A DNA stretch of 64,000 nucleotides from Dehalococcoidia bacterium (lineage in GTDB: Bacteria; Chloroflexota; Dehalococcoidia; SM23-28-2; RBG-16-64-32): positions 1 to 64,000 of the forward strand of contig JAUSFE010000039.1 of the NCBI GenBank assembly GCA_030649945.1, given 5' to 3'. Both the position numbers and the translations under genes were made by a program. A model generated the notes under the pieces. It was not told the DNA's origin. It worked only from the letters and a program-made list of their open reading frames with translations, and did no database searches. Positions 16,239-24,934 of the stretch are shown in pieces. Each line of letters opens with the position of its first letter. The first letter of the stretch is position 1.

Positions 16239-17795
16239 CTACCCTCTAGCCCCTGCCACCCGCCGGCGGCGGAAGCGGAGAATCGTAACCGGGTCGATGT
16301 CCAGTGCGGTGACAAGGACTGCGCCGGCGAGTATAAGCAGCAGGGCGCTGACGACTAGCAGCTCCTGGTTCAGCCCCTGGTCGTCCGGCAGTGCCGGACC
16401 GGGAGATCTCATCAGCGGCCCGCTGTCCTGGATGACGGCGTCGTACCGATACACCGGGAACATGTCCGCTGCCATGTCAATCGCCTGCTGGGCGAGAGTG
16501 TGCTGGAACAGCCTTAGCGTGCCGTCCGCGTCCAGGGCGCCGGCGAACGGCGGCAGCGGCCGGTACGGGCGGTCGCCCACGCCGTCGCCGTCCGCGTCGT
16601 AACCGCTATAGTCGCTCCAGTAGTTGCCACGGCCGCTGAGCGTCCACACGGCCGACTCCGGGCGGGAACTCACCGAAGGTGTCGGCTCCGTCGGTGCGTC
16701 GTCCTGCCCGGAGTGGCCATCGTGGCTGGTGGTGCCGGAGCCCGTCGAGGTTGTCATAGACGTCCCGTGCTGAGCATCGAGGCGCCCTCCGAGCGCGCCG
16801 CTCATCGCCTGCACCTGCACGGTGTTCTCGATCATCGCGTTCTCCACGAAGGTGATCGGCGCGTTCGAGAACATCCCGATGCCGGTGTCGTTGAGCGCGA
16901 AGGTGTTGCGCAGGAACGTGGCCGTGGCCCCAGCAGAGTTTGGCGTGCCTTCAACCGTCATCCCGTACTTGTTCCGCAGAAGGGTATTGCCTTCCACGAA
17001 GACGTTGTCGGCGTCCTTCAGCAGGATCCCGGTCCCGGAGGCGCCCCGTCGGTTGTTCGAAAGTTCGTTGTCCTTCACCAGTAGCTCGTGCGAGAACATC
17101 AGAACAGCGCCAGCGAGGTTGTTGCGGAACGTGTTACCGATGATCCGGTTGTTGTCCGAGGACATGAAGTGGATCGCGTACCGGCTGTCCTCCACAGTAT
17201 TCTGAGCGATCCCGTTGTCGTCGGAGAACTCAAGGTGGATGCCGTCAGCAGCCCGCCGGATGGTATTGCCGTGGATTGCCGCTCCGGACACCTCCCACAT
17301 GTAGATGCCGTGACCTCGCCGCCCGATGGCCACGTTCTCGCCGGGGTCGATCTCGTTGAAGGCGATCGTGGCGTGGTGGCTCCCCGTCATGTGGATGCCA
17401 TACAGGGAGTCCTTGATCACGTTAGACCGGACCGTGGGCATGTGCGCGTCCTTGATCTTGATCGCTGCGGGCTCTCGTGAGACGGCCGTGCCGCTGCCCC
17501 GAATCTCGAAGCCTGAGAAGGTGACGTCGCTACCCGTGATCGTCACGACGTCGCCCCCGCCGTCGCCGTCGATAACGGGCCCGCCGGCGCCGGTAAGCGT
17601 CAGCGGCTTGTCGATGACGATGCGCTCGCGGTAGACGCCACCGGTGACGGTTATAGTGTCGCCGGGGGTGGCGGCATCGATCGCCGCCTGGAGCGACTGT
17701 CCCGGTGTCTGACCGTGGACGTCAGCGTCTGCGCCCCGGCCCGCGGCCAGCGCGAGGCCCAAGAGGAGTACTCCGGCGAGAAGCATTCTGGCCAC
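16239..17795 (-). CDS. nosD: Periplasmic-type copper maturation protein NosD
   Basis: GTG start with GGGAGG 6 nt upstream; 518 residues. A signal peptide (ARMLLAGVLLLGLALAAGRG) is followed by a right-handed beta-helix with many NosD/CASH repeats, for example GIHMTGSHHATIAFNEID and GIHLEFSDDNGIAQNTVEDS. After about residue 335 there is a Ser/Thr/His linker and then the family ending GRGNYWSDYSGYDADGDGVGD. A C-terminal hydrophobic helix and an Arg-rich tail suggest membrane anchoring, which suits a cell with one membrane. NosD is needed for CuZ assembly in NosZ. It sits between the nosB-like gene and nosF. Confidence 0.93.
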   Translation of the reverse strand: MARMLLAGVLLLGLALAAGRGADADVHGQTPGQSLQAAIDAATPGDTITVTGGVYRERIVIDKPLTLTGAGGPVIDGDGGGDVVTITGSDVTFSGFEIRGSGTAVSREPAAIKIKDAHMPTVRSNVIKDSLYGIHMTGSHHATIAFNEIDPGENVAIGRRGHGIYMWEVSGAAIHGNTIRRAADGIHLEFSDDNGIAQNTVEDSRYAIHFMSSDNNRIIGNTFRNNLAGAVLMFSHELLVKDNELSNNRRGASGTGILLKDADNVFVEGNTLLRNKYGMTVEGTPNSAGATATFLRNTFALNDTGIGMFSNAPITFVENAMIENTVQVQAMSGALGGRLDAQHGTSMTTSTGSGTTSHDGHSGQDDAPTEPTPSVSSRPESAVWTLSGRGNYWSDYSGYDADGDGVGDRPYRPLPPFAGALDADGTLRLFQHTLAQQAIDMAADMFPVYRYDAVIQDSGPLMRSPGPALPDDQGLNQELLVVSALLLILAGAVLVTALDIDPVTILRFRRRRVAGARG

Positions 17796-17810
17796 GCACT
17801 TCCTCCCGCC

Positions 17811-18503
17811 CTAAGCCCTCTGCGCAGCTTGCGGAGAAGCCGCGCCGCTCGCGACCGGTGTACGCGCCGCGACCACCCGGCCCTGTACACGGCGGATGGC
17901 CAACGGCAGGAAGGTGATGGCCAGCGCAGCCGCGACCATCAAGTAGAAGCCGATCTCAAAACCCGTCTCAGAGTGGAAGTTCCAGACCTTCGTCGTTCCC
18001 CACACCGTGGGGGTGAACGCCCCCATGTTCAATGCAGCCTTCTCATCCATCGTGTGGCCGTAATTGTACAGCCAGTACTGGAGATCAGCGACGAAGAAGA
18101 GTGGCATGAACCAGAATCCCGCCACGATCAGCGTCCGGAACCAGCCTCGTTTCCAGCCAACAAATGAGACGGCGATTGTGCCGAGGATCGTCGCGACGAC
18201 TCCGGGGATAAACAGCTTCATCTCGGTTACTTCCTCGATGGGCTTCATCCCTATGTAGTGGTTCAGGCCGTTGATCTCGCGCACATCGTCGTAGTAGGTG
18301 TCCGGGTCATCCGCGAACTTGTAACCGTAGGCCTTCATAGTGAGTCCGGCCGGGTACTGGGGCGCCACAAGCTCCATCTTCCAAAGGGGCACGAGAAGCG
18401 TGGCCGCGAGTAATCCGCAGGCCAGGATGGCGCTGATGAGCCAGGCCAATTCCGGCTTCCCGAGTAGCTTCGTTTTCATTTTGCCGACACCCTTTCTAGC
18501 CAC
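17811..18503 (-). CDS. NosB-like integral membrane protein
   Basis: GTG start with GGAGG upstream; 230 residues. There are four to five hydrophobic helices. The extracytoplasmic loop after helix 1 contains VAPQYPAGLTMKAYGYKF and the conserved-looking EINGLNHYIGMKPIEE. This phrase and the position directly after nosZ are typical of the membrane protein called NosB in clade II nos clusters, whose function is unknown. The spacing is 55 bp from nosZ and 15 bp to nosD. A Met 8 residues in (MKTKLL) is an alternative start. Confidence 0.7.
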   Translation of the reverse strand: MARKGVGKMKTKLLGKPELAWLISAILACGLLAATLLVPLWKMELVAPQYPAGLTMKAYGYKFADDPDTYYDDVREINGLNHYIGMKPIEEVTEMKLFIPGVVATILGTIAVSFVGWKRGWFRTLIVAGFWFMPLFFVADLQYWLYNYGHTMDEKAALNMGAFTPTVWGTTKVWNFHSETGFEIGFYLMVAAALAITFLPLAIRRVQGRVVAARTPVASGAASPQAAQRA

Positions 18504-18558
18504 CGCGCTTCCTCCCGCGCGCCCCGAGGGACGCGCGGGAGGAAGCCCACCTCAATCG

Positions 18559-20586
18559 TTACTGCGGCTCGACAAGGAACCAGCCTGCCATTTCTAGATG
18601 CAGCGCAGAGCAGAATTCCGTGCAGTAGAAGTTCCACGCCCCGGGTTTGTCCGCTATGAACTCGAAGTTTGACGTCTCACCGGGGTCGAGACTGGCCTGC
18701 ATGTTGTAGTTCGCGATCGCGAAGCCGTGCGTCGCGTCACGGGTCTGCTCGGTGTTGGTGATGTGCAGCTTGACGGTGTCACCTTCCTTCACACGGAGGA
18801 TGTCCGGGGTGTAGTGGCTGCGCGTTGCCGACATCCAGACCTCGACCGTCGTCCCGTTTCGCTCCACCTTCTCCTGTCCGGCGTCGATGGCAAACTCGCT
18901 GCGTTGCATGGTGAGCACGTCAGTGCCGGGCTTATACAGATCGATGGCATGGAGCTTGTCCGCCTTGATGATCTGAACGTAATGCGGCTCGCCTAAGCCG
19001 ATCGGAGTATCAGAGATCAACTCCATCGGCCCCTTCCCGCCCTTGAGATCGATCAGCTGGAAGTTCTGCGGGTGCAGCGGACCTTGCGGGGCGTAACGGT
19101 CGATGGACCACTTGTTGAGTGCCACCATGTAGTTGTCGTCAGGGCTGACGGTGTCACCTTCAGCCGTAACGAGGTGACCGATGTTGTAGTTGGTTGGGAT
19201 TGTCTCGATGAGCGTGAAGGGCGCTTCATCCGTCTTGACGACGTCCTCGCCCAGCGTGAACTTGGCGATGCCGTTGGCCAGGAACATGCTGGTGTAGCCG
19301 TGGCCCTGGCTGTCGAACTGCGTGTGCAGCGGACCCGCACCCACTTCGACCTGTCCCGCCATCACCGAATCGAAATTGAGAATAGGGATGCCAAACGAGT
19401 CAGTGCCTTCGAAGTCTTCGGCCGCGATGGCGTCCTGGATCTTGTTGAAGTCGTAGATGGTCACGTTCGGGTCGAGCTTTCCGCCGACCACGATGTATCG
19501 CCCCGAGGGATCGACATCCGCGCCGTGGGGGCTCTTCGGCTCCGGTATGAGGTACAGCAGCCCTTCCTCTACCGCAGTCTGGATGTTGATCATCTTCACG
19601 CCGTTCGTGTCCACGCCCTTGGTCTTGGCAACCTCTGCGGCCTTTTCCCAGTTAATGACGTGGAGGTAGTCGAAGTTGTTCTGGGAGGCTCCGGCTTCCA
19701 GCGGGTTCGGCTTGCCGTCCGGACCCAGCCCACCCGTAGCCATCTCGGTGTTCCAGGAACCGATGAACGCCCAGCCGGCGCTCACCAACTTCCCGGAGTC
19801 AGCGAGGTCCTGGTTGTATGGCGGGAGTTCGATCTCGAAGCTGTCGTCCAGATTGACCCTTCCGGTCGCCTGGTCGATCTTCATCCAGGCCGAGACACCC
19901 CGGTACTTCTCCTGGTACTCGCTCAGGTCGGCGTAGGAACCAGCCGGCCAGGGCATCGGGAACTTGGAGGAGATGTGCACGTACTCAGAGTCTGGCGTCA
20001 CGAACATGCCACCGTGCGATGTCTCCGCATTCGGGACCGCGACAATCTGCTTGGTGCGGAAGTCGGTAAGGTCGATCATCGCCATGCGGCCGTTCGCGCG
20101 GTCGTTGATGTAGGCCCAGCGGCCGTCGTACTCACCACCCGTTTCGCTGATGGCAGGGTGGTGGGTATCGCCCCACGTGAGCTCGGTCCCCTCAGGGATG
20201 CTTGGGTTACCCTCCGCCAGAACGGTGTTGCCCCAGTCGGCGCCGTAGCCATATCCCTGCCAGGGCTCCGGCGTGAACGCAGCGATAACCTTCAAAAGAC
20301 GCATGGACGGCACGCCGATCACCAGGACTTGGCCGGATTGACCGCCGGAGGCGATCATGATGTAGGGATCGTATTGACCGGGCGGGACATACGCCTGGAG
20401 CGCGTGCTTCATGTCCTCCGGCGTCAGGCCGCGTTCCTGGGCGATCGCGTCCAGGTCCGCGTTCCCGCTGCCCCCGTTTCCCGTCCCCCCCTTATCATCC
20501 CCACCACAGGCGGCGCCGATCGCAAGTAAGCCGCCGACCAGCAGGACCATTGCGCCGAGCGCCTTGAGGTAGAACCGTCTATTCAT
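18559..20586 (-). CDS. nosZ: Nitrous-oxide reductase, clade II type, with lipoprotein-like signal
   Basis: NosZ reduces N2O to N2 on the outer side of the membrane. The 675-residue precursor has a seven-bladed propeller with the seven CuZ histidines visible in DTHHP, ETSHGG, SPHGADV, GPLHTQ, NIGHLV and GEPHYV. The C-terminal CuA cupredoxin domain has His620 (ATHGF), Cys655, Cys659, His663 and Met666 (CTEFCSALHLEM). There is no twin-arginine motif. The N-terminus is a Sec-type helix ending GAAC-GGDD at Cys27, which suggests a lipid anchor. An AAGGAGG site precedes the ATG, and the Rrf2 gene overlaps by 4 bp. Confidence 0.97.
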   Translation of the reverse strand: MNRRFYLKALGAMVLLVGGLLAIGAACGGDDKGGTGNGGSGNADLDAIAQERGLTPEDMKHALQAYVPPGQYDPYIMIASGGQSGQVLVIGVPSMRLLKVIAAFTPEPWQGYGYGADWGNTVLAEGNPSIPEGTELTWGDTHHPAISETGGEYDGRWAYINDRANGRMAMIDLTDFRTKQIVAVPNAETSHGGMFVTPDSEYVHISSKFPMPWPAGSYADLSEYQEKYRGVSAWMKIDQATGRVNLDDSFEIELPPYNQDLADSGKLVSAGWAFIGSWNTEMATGGLGPDGKPNPLEAGASQNNFDYLHVINWEKAAEVAKTKGVDTNGVKMINIQTAVEEGLLYLIPEPKSPHGADVDPSGRYIVVGGKLDPNVTIYDFNKIQDAIAAEDFEGTDSFGIPILNFDSVMAGQVEVGAGPLHTQFDSQGHGYTSMFLANGIAKFTLGEDVVKTDEAPFTLIETIPTNYNIGHLVTAEGDTVSPDDNYMVALNKWSIDRYAPQGPLHPQNFQLIDLKGGKGPMELISDTPIGLGEPHYVQIIKADKLHAIDLYKPGTDVLTMQRSEFAIDAGQEKVERNGTTVEVWMSATRSHYTPDILRVKEGDTVKLHITNTEQTRDATHGFAIANYNMQASLDPGETSNFEFIADKPGAWNFYCTEFCSALHLEMAGWFLVEPQ

Positions 20587-21146
20587 GGCTTGCGCCTCCT
20601 TAGATGTGGCCTGTCCGTTACCGACTCTAGCCGGTTTCCACTTCCTCTTGCATGTGCCATTTGGCGGATGGGAATGGGACCTTTGTAGTCTCTTTCTAGG
20701 GCCGGTTGGCCGGTCTCAGCAGTCGCCGCTCGCACCAGCAGCGCACGGTGCGCGCGCACCAGTTTTGACAGGCGCGCCGCGCCCAGCACACGCTCAATCT
20801 CTCTCTGTGCCTCGAACCAGACGGGAAAGACGGCGCAGATCTCGCGGCGCGGGCAGTTGTCCGGGTCTACGGAACAGTCGTTGATCGGGGGCAGGCCAAG
20901 CGCCCGCAGGATATCCAGCACGGAGATGTCTTCCGGCGCACGGGCCAGGGCAAGGCCGCCTCTGCCTCCCCTCTCGCTGACAAGCAGCCCCCCGTTCGCT
21001 AGGGTCCTGGCCACCTTGCGCAGGAACTGGTAGGGGATGTCCTGGCGTTCGGCGATCTCGGCGGTGGTCATGGCCCTCCCGGAATGGCACGCCACTTCCA
21101 CCATCAGGCGCACCGCGTAATCTGCCTTTTTGGTTACTCGGAGCAT
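20583..21146 (-). CDS. Rrf2 family Fe-S transcriptional regulator of the nos cluster
   Basis: The start chosen is MLRVTKKADYAVRLM at 21146, the usual Rrf2 opening; an ATG 10 codons upstream is less typical. The 187-residue protein has a winged helix at about 1-65 and three Cys in CSVDPDNCPRREIC (Cys91, Cys98, Cys104). This spacing is close to that of NsrR and IscR, so an oxygen- or NO-sensitive [Fe-S] cluster is likely. The C-terminal 45 residues are an unusual basic extension. Its stop overlaps the nosZ start (ATGA), so it probably autoregulates and controls the nos operon. Calling it NsrR would go beyond the evidence. Confidence 0.88.
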   Translation of the reverse strand: MLRVTKKADYAVRLMVEVACHSGRAMTTAEIAERQDIPYQFLRKVARTLANGGLLVSERGGRGGLALARAPEDISVLDILRALGLPPINDCSVDPDNCPRREICAVFPVWFEAQREIERVLGAARLSKLVRAHRALLVRAATAETGQPALERDYKGPIPIRQMAHARGSGNRLESVTDRPHLRRRKP

Positions 21147-21349
21147 CAAATGCGACCTTTCCAGTCTCAGCCACATTGTGAAAAAAGCCGCAAGTTGCGT
21201 CTGTCAGGCATACACAGTACGGGGTGTGGGGTTTTGCCCGATGGCCACATGGCTCGGGGCCGCAGTCCCGTCGTTCCTGGCGGCCCTCGCGACTCAGCTC
21301 GCACTGGCCACTGTCCAGTCCTTCGCCAACCCCCATCTCGGATAAAGGA

Positions 21350-21376
21350 AGAGCGCTCCGGTTGATCCGGAGCGCC
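21350..21376 (-). terminator. Terminator after the cupredoxin gene
   Basis: A perfect 9-bp stem GCGCTCCGG/CCGGAGCGC with a 5-nt loop is followed on the minus strand by the pyrimidine-rich TCTTCCTTTATCC. It separates the cupredoxin gene from the rrf2-nosZ transcript. Confidence 0.7.
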
Positions 21377-21400
21377 CCAGGACGAATCCCGCTTCAGCCT

Positions 21401-21850
21401 TTATTCGACCTTGAATTTCCCCAGCATATCCGTGGGGTGGAAATCGCACCTGTAGTCGTACGTTCCCGCTTTCGCCGGCGCTGTGAAGGCCAGGGTCGCT
21501 TCCTGGCCGCCGGTCACGAGCGCGGGGTCGGACGCGGCGTCATCACCAGTGTCGTAGTCGTTGTCATCGCCGGGGAAGCGCATGTTGTGGATCGCCACCC
21601 CTCCGTTGGAAAGATTGATGGTGATCTCCTCGCCCGCGGGAATGGCGATCGTCGGATTCTTCTCGCCAGCCAGTTCGAAGAAGTTGTCACCCATCGCCAG
21701 GTCAAACGTCGTCTCGGCGCCACCAGTGGGGGTGCCGCCGGTTCCCTCCCCGTCATCGCCTCCGCCGCAGGCAATCGCGACGAGAGGGAGCGTGAGAGCG
21801 GCAATCGCCGCCAGTGCGGCGAGGTGGAGCTTGCCGTTCACCAGATTCAT
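21401..21850 (-). CDS. Cupredoxin (blue copper) lipoprotein
   Basis: The 149-residue protein has a signal peptide with the lipobox-like VAIAC (Cys28) followed by GGGDD and a Gly/Thr linker. A plastocyanin/azurin-like domain with a complete type 1 copper set follows: His88 in AIHNMRF, then Cys135, His138 and Met142 in YRCDFHPTDMLGKF. It is predicted to be anchored outside the membrane. Its place between a molybdenum oxidoreductase and the nos operon makes it a good candidate for an electron carrier to NosZ or from the molybdoenzyme. That role is inferred. Confidence 0.9.
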   Translation of the reverse strand: MNLVNGKLHLAALAAIAALTLPLVAIACGGGDDGEGTGGTPTGGAETTFDLAMGDNFFELAGEKNPTIAIPAGEEITINLSNGGVAIHNMRFPGDDNDYDTGDDAASDPALVTGGQEATLAFTAPAKAGTYDYRCDFHPTDMLGKFKVE

Positions 21851-22008
21851 CCTCTAACCGTTCTCCTTTCTAAGACCATGCTCACCCGGTTAGTATGTGC
21901 AAATAATCGCAACCGTAGCTTAGCAGATCGTACGCGTCTGGCAAAACTCGCCGTGCGCGGGCGTAGGGTGCTGGGCGCCTCAGGTAGGGACGCGCCGGGC
22001 GCTGGCGA

Positions 22009-24795
22009 TCAGTCTATCTTCGAGACGTTCACCCGGATGCCGCGGTCAAAGGGCACCGGCTGCCACTGCAGCGGCCAGTAGCGCAGGTGCCCGTAATCGC
22101 CCACGAAGTGCAGCCACTTCACCATGCCCGTCTCCAGGTCGGACGCGCCCTTCCAGGTGCGGTACTGGTACGGCTCCCAGCCGTTGTAGCTGACAACCTG
22201 CCCGGGCCGCACCGACGGCGATAGCTTCACCGGGGAGATGAACGTCCCCATGTCGTTGGTGATCTCCACCTCTTCCTCGTCGCGGATGCCCAGGCGCTCG
22301 GCGTCGTCGGTGTTCAGCAGCACGTGCGGCCGGCCGCGGTGCGTCTCCAGCAGCACGCGGTTGACGATGTTCATGGAATGGATGCTCCAGCGGTTGTGGC
22401 CGCTGGTCATCACGAACGGGTAGTCGCCGCCCTGGGCCGGGTTGTCCTTGTGGCAGGGCAGCTCCTCGCCCGCCTCGCGGTACCACTCGTGGTCGATGTA
22501 GAACTGCGCCCGCCGGGTCAGCGTGGGGTACGGCACCTTCTTCTCCACGTGCCAGCGGAAGGCCGTATGGGTCTCGTTCGTCGGAACGTCAGACGCCTGG
22601 CTGTGGGCCATGGCGCCGATGCCCCAGCTCTTGAAGCGCTGGTAGCCCTTCTCCCGCAGGACGTCCAGGCTGAACCCCTCCTCGAAGTTCCCGGCCTCCA
22701 CGCTGTCCTGCACCCACTCCCGCGCGATCTTCTCGCCCTCGCGGAACGCCCCGCCGATGGTGTAGCGGTCCACGATGTCGTCCAGGCGGCGGACGCCGCC
22801 GCGCCCGTCGCGCACCTCGGTGATGCCCCGCGCCTTCGCCCGCTCCTCCAGCTTCTCCGCCAGCATGAGGGCGATCTCCACCTCGGTCCTCACGTCCGGC
22901 GGCGGCTCCACAGCCTTATCGGAGAAGGTGAGGTTCATGAGGTGCGGCGTGGGGAACATGAATGCGATCTTCTCGTAGTGGTGCGCCACCGGCAGAAAGT
23001 AGTCGGAGAACATGCCCGTGGTGTTCATGCGCCAGTCCACAGTGACGATGCACTTGAGCTTCGGCCAGAAGTGCGGCAGCAGCTGGTTCTGGCCGCCCCT
23101 GGTGCGCCGCAGCACGTTGCCGCCCACCTCGAAGTACACCCGCGGCGGCGTCTCCGGCCCCGGCCGGTTCAGGCCGCGCCACCAGCCCTTGTTCATCGCC
23201 TCGTCGAAGTACTCGTCGAACTCGCGCTGCATCGTCGGGTCGTTCCATTCGCGCCGGTTCCAGTTGTCGCGGTAGCCGCAGTGGTAGTACCAGAGGAAGA
23301 CCGGCGGCACCATCCCCTGCTGTCCCGCCATCGCGCGCATGAACTCTATGTGGGCCATCTCCTCCGTGCGCGTGGGGTCCTGGTTGCGCATGATGCTCAT
23401 CGCCGCCTCGCGCATGGCGAGGATGCGGCGCGTCTCCTCCAGCCCCTCCTTCTGCTTGCCGAAGAAGATGAAGGGCCCGTCGAACCCCGCCACAGACCAC
23501 TCGCCCGGGCCGGTGCCCTTCTTGCCCCAGTTCCCGGTCAGCCCCAGCACCAGCAGGTATGAGCGCACCATCAGGTCCCCGTGGTAGTACTTGAACGAGG
23601 TCCCGCCGCTGAAGATCGTCCCCCGCTTCGTCGCGATCTTGCGGGCCAGCATGCGCACCACGTCCGGGCTCACCCCGCACATCGCGGAGGCCTTCTCCGG
23701 CGTGTACTCCTCCAGCCGCTCCTTCAGCAGCTCGAAGACCGGCACGACATCCACGCGCGAGCCGTCCTTCAGCTCCGCCGGGTACGACCCCTCCAGCGCG
23801 GGGTCCATGTCGCCCAGGTCCAGCGTCGTCAGCGGCGCCTCGCGCACCTGCCCTGAGCGCGTGTCGAAGAAGTAGAACTGGTCCGTGCGGCCGCCGTCCT
23901 GCAGGTCGGACGCCGCCAGGAAGCGGCGCGTGTCCAGGCGCACGAGCAGGCCCAGGTCCGTCTGTTCCTTCACGAACTGGGCGTCGTGCAGCCCTTCCGC
24001 GATGATCACCTGCGCCATAGCCAGCCCCAGCGCGGCGTCCGTGCCGGGCTTGATGGGCACGTAGTAGTCCGCGTGCAGGTGGGACGGGCTGCAGTCCGGC
24101 GCCACCAGCACCACCTCCGCGCCCTTATAGCGCGCCTCCGTCGTGTAGTGGTAGCCGGCGATCTGCGTGTACACGGGATTTATGTGCGTGTACATCACGA
24201 ACTCCGCGTGGAACAGGTCGTCGATGCTGCTGGCGGGGTCGAACTTGCCGTACGTCATGTAGATGCCGGTGGAGAAGTCGTTGATCACGGCGTTGACGTC
24301 CGTGCCGATGCCGCCGAACATGTCCAGCAGGCGGCTGAAGGGGAAGCTCGAGAGCAGGCCGCCTTCGCCGGGCGTGCCCTCCTTGATCACGGACTCCGGC
24401 CCCACTTCCACCAGCGCGTCCAGGATGTGGTCCGCTATCTCCGTCGTCACCTCGTCCCATGAGACCTGCTTCCACTTGCCGCTGCCGCGCTTGCCCGCGC
24501 GCTTCAGCGGGTGCAGCACGCGCTCCGGCGAATTGAGCATGCGGCTCCAGGCGGCGCCCTTCTGGCAGCCCATGGGGTTCAGGTCCGGGACGCCCTCCTG
24601 GATCACCGGGAACGTGCCCGCCTGCTCTTCCATGAGCACCTTGCCGTCCTTGACGTAGACGCGATAAGGGCAGTTGCCGGGGTAGCAGTCCACGCAGTGT
24701 GTGGCCCAGAACGTCTTGTCCCACTGCCACATGCCGCGGTAGGCGTCCTCCGAGGATGCGGGTGTGCCGTTCTTCTTCTCGCGCGCGCTGACCAT
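22009..24795 (-). CDS. Molybdopterin oxidoreductase, type II DMSO-reductase-family catalytic subunit
   Basis: The start is the ATG at 24795, preceded by GGGAGGAA, giving 928 residues. The N-terminal Fe-S motif is His33-x3-Cys37-x4-Cys42-x34-Cys77 (THCVDCYPGNC ... GCQKGAAW). The leading His and the x34 spacing are those of the NarG, EbdA, DdhA and SerA branch, although that branch usually has C-x3-C. The expected Mo ligand Asp is Asp173 in INDFSTG. The C-terminal region has the molydopterin-dinucleotide domain (SGHNRWSIHSMN, VLLNTDDAERLGI). No twin-arginine signal and no beta (ferredoxin) or gamma subunit is encoded nearby. The substrate is unknown; nitrate, a sulfur compound or a hydrocarbon are all possible. 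Confidence 0.88.
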   Translation of the reverse strand: MVSAREKKNGTPASSEDAYRGMWQWDKTFWATHCVDCYPGNCPYRVYVKDGKVLMEEQAGTFPVIQEGVPDLNPMGCQKGAAWSRMLNSPERVLHPLKRAGKRGSGKWKQVSWDEVTTEIADHILDALVEVGPESVIKEGTPGEGGLLSSFPFSRLLDMFGGIGTDVNAVINDFSTGIYMTYGKFDPASSIDDLFHAEFVMYTHINPVYTQIAGYHYTTEARYKGAEVVLVAPDCSPSHLHADYYVPIKPGTDAALGLAMAQVIIAEGLHDAQFVKEQTDLGLLVRLDTRRFLAASDLQDGGRTDQFYFFDTRSGQVREAPLTTLDLGDMDPALEGSYPAELKDGSRVDVVPVFELLKERLEEYTPEKASAMCGVSPDVVRMLARKIATKRGTIFSGGTSFKYYHGDLMVRSYLLVLGLTGNWGKKGTGPGEWSVAGFDGPFIFFGKQKEGLEETRRILAMREAAMSIMRNQDPTRTEEMAHIEFMRAMAGQQGMVPPVFLWYYHCGYRDNWNRREWNDPTMQREFDEYFDEAMNKGWWRGLNRPGPETPPRVYFEVGGNVLRRTRGGQNQLLPHFWPKLKCIVTVDWRMNTTGMFSDYFLPVAHHYEKIAFMFPTPHLMNLTFSDKAVEPPPDVRTEVEIALMLAEKLEERAKARGITEVRDGRGGVRRLDDIVDRYTIGGAFREGEKIAREWVQDSVEAGNFEEGFSLDVLREKGYQRFKSWGIGAMAHSQASDVPTNETHTAFRWHVEKKVPYPTLTRRAQFYIDHEWYREAGEELPCHKDNPAQGGDYPFVMTSGHNRWSIHSMNIVNRVLLETHRGRPHVLLNTDDAERLGIRDEEEVEITNDMGTFISPVKLSPSVRPGQVVSYNGWEPYQYRTWKGASDLETGMVKWLHFVGDYGHLRYWPLQWQPVPFDRGIRVNVSKID

Positions 24796-24918
24796 GGCGG
24801 TTCCTCCCGTGGCGGGCCCGATGGTTCCGACGCGCCCATTTTCGGCGGCGTGCGCGCGCCTGTCTGTCGGGCACCGCACGATCCTTGTGGGGCGCTCCCG
24901 CACACCGGGCGGTCTGTA

Positions 24919-24934
24919 GGGCAAATCCCGACAA
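24919..24934. repeat. 16-bp shared upstream motif, copy 1
   Basis: GGGCAAATCCCGACAA here is repeated exactly at 28225-28240. Read on the minus strand (TTGTCGGGATTTGCCC) both copies lie upstream of minus-strand genes: the molybdenum enzyme here, pabB at the other. Confidence 0.6.

Noticed and set aside
19072-20529. 485-codon plus-strand frame opposite nosZ
   Set aside because: It is the antisense of a fully conserved NosZ; composition is rich in Arg, Val and His without any motif.
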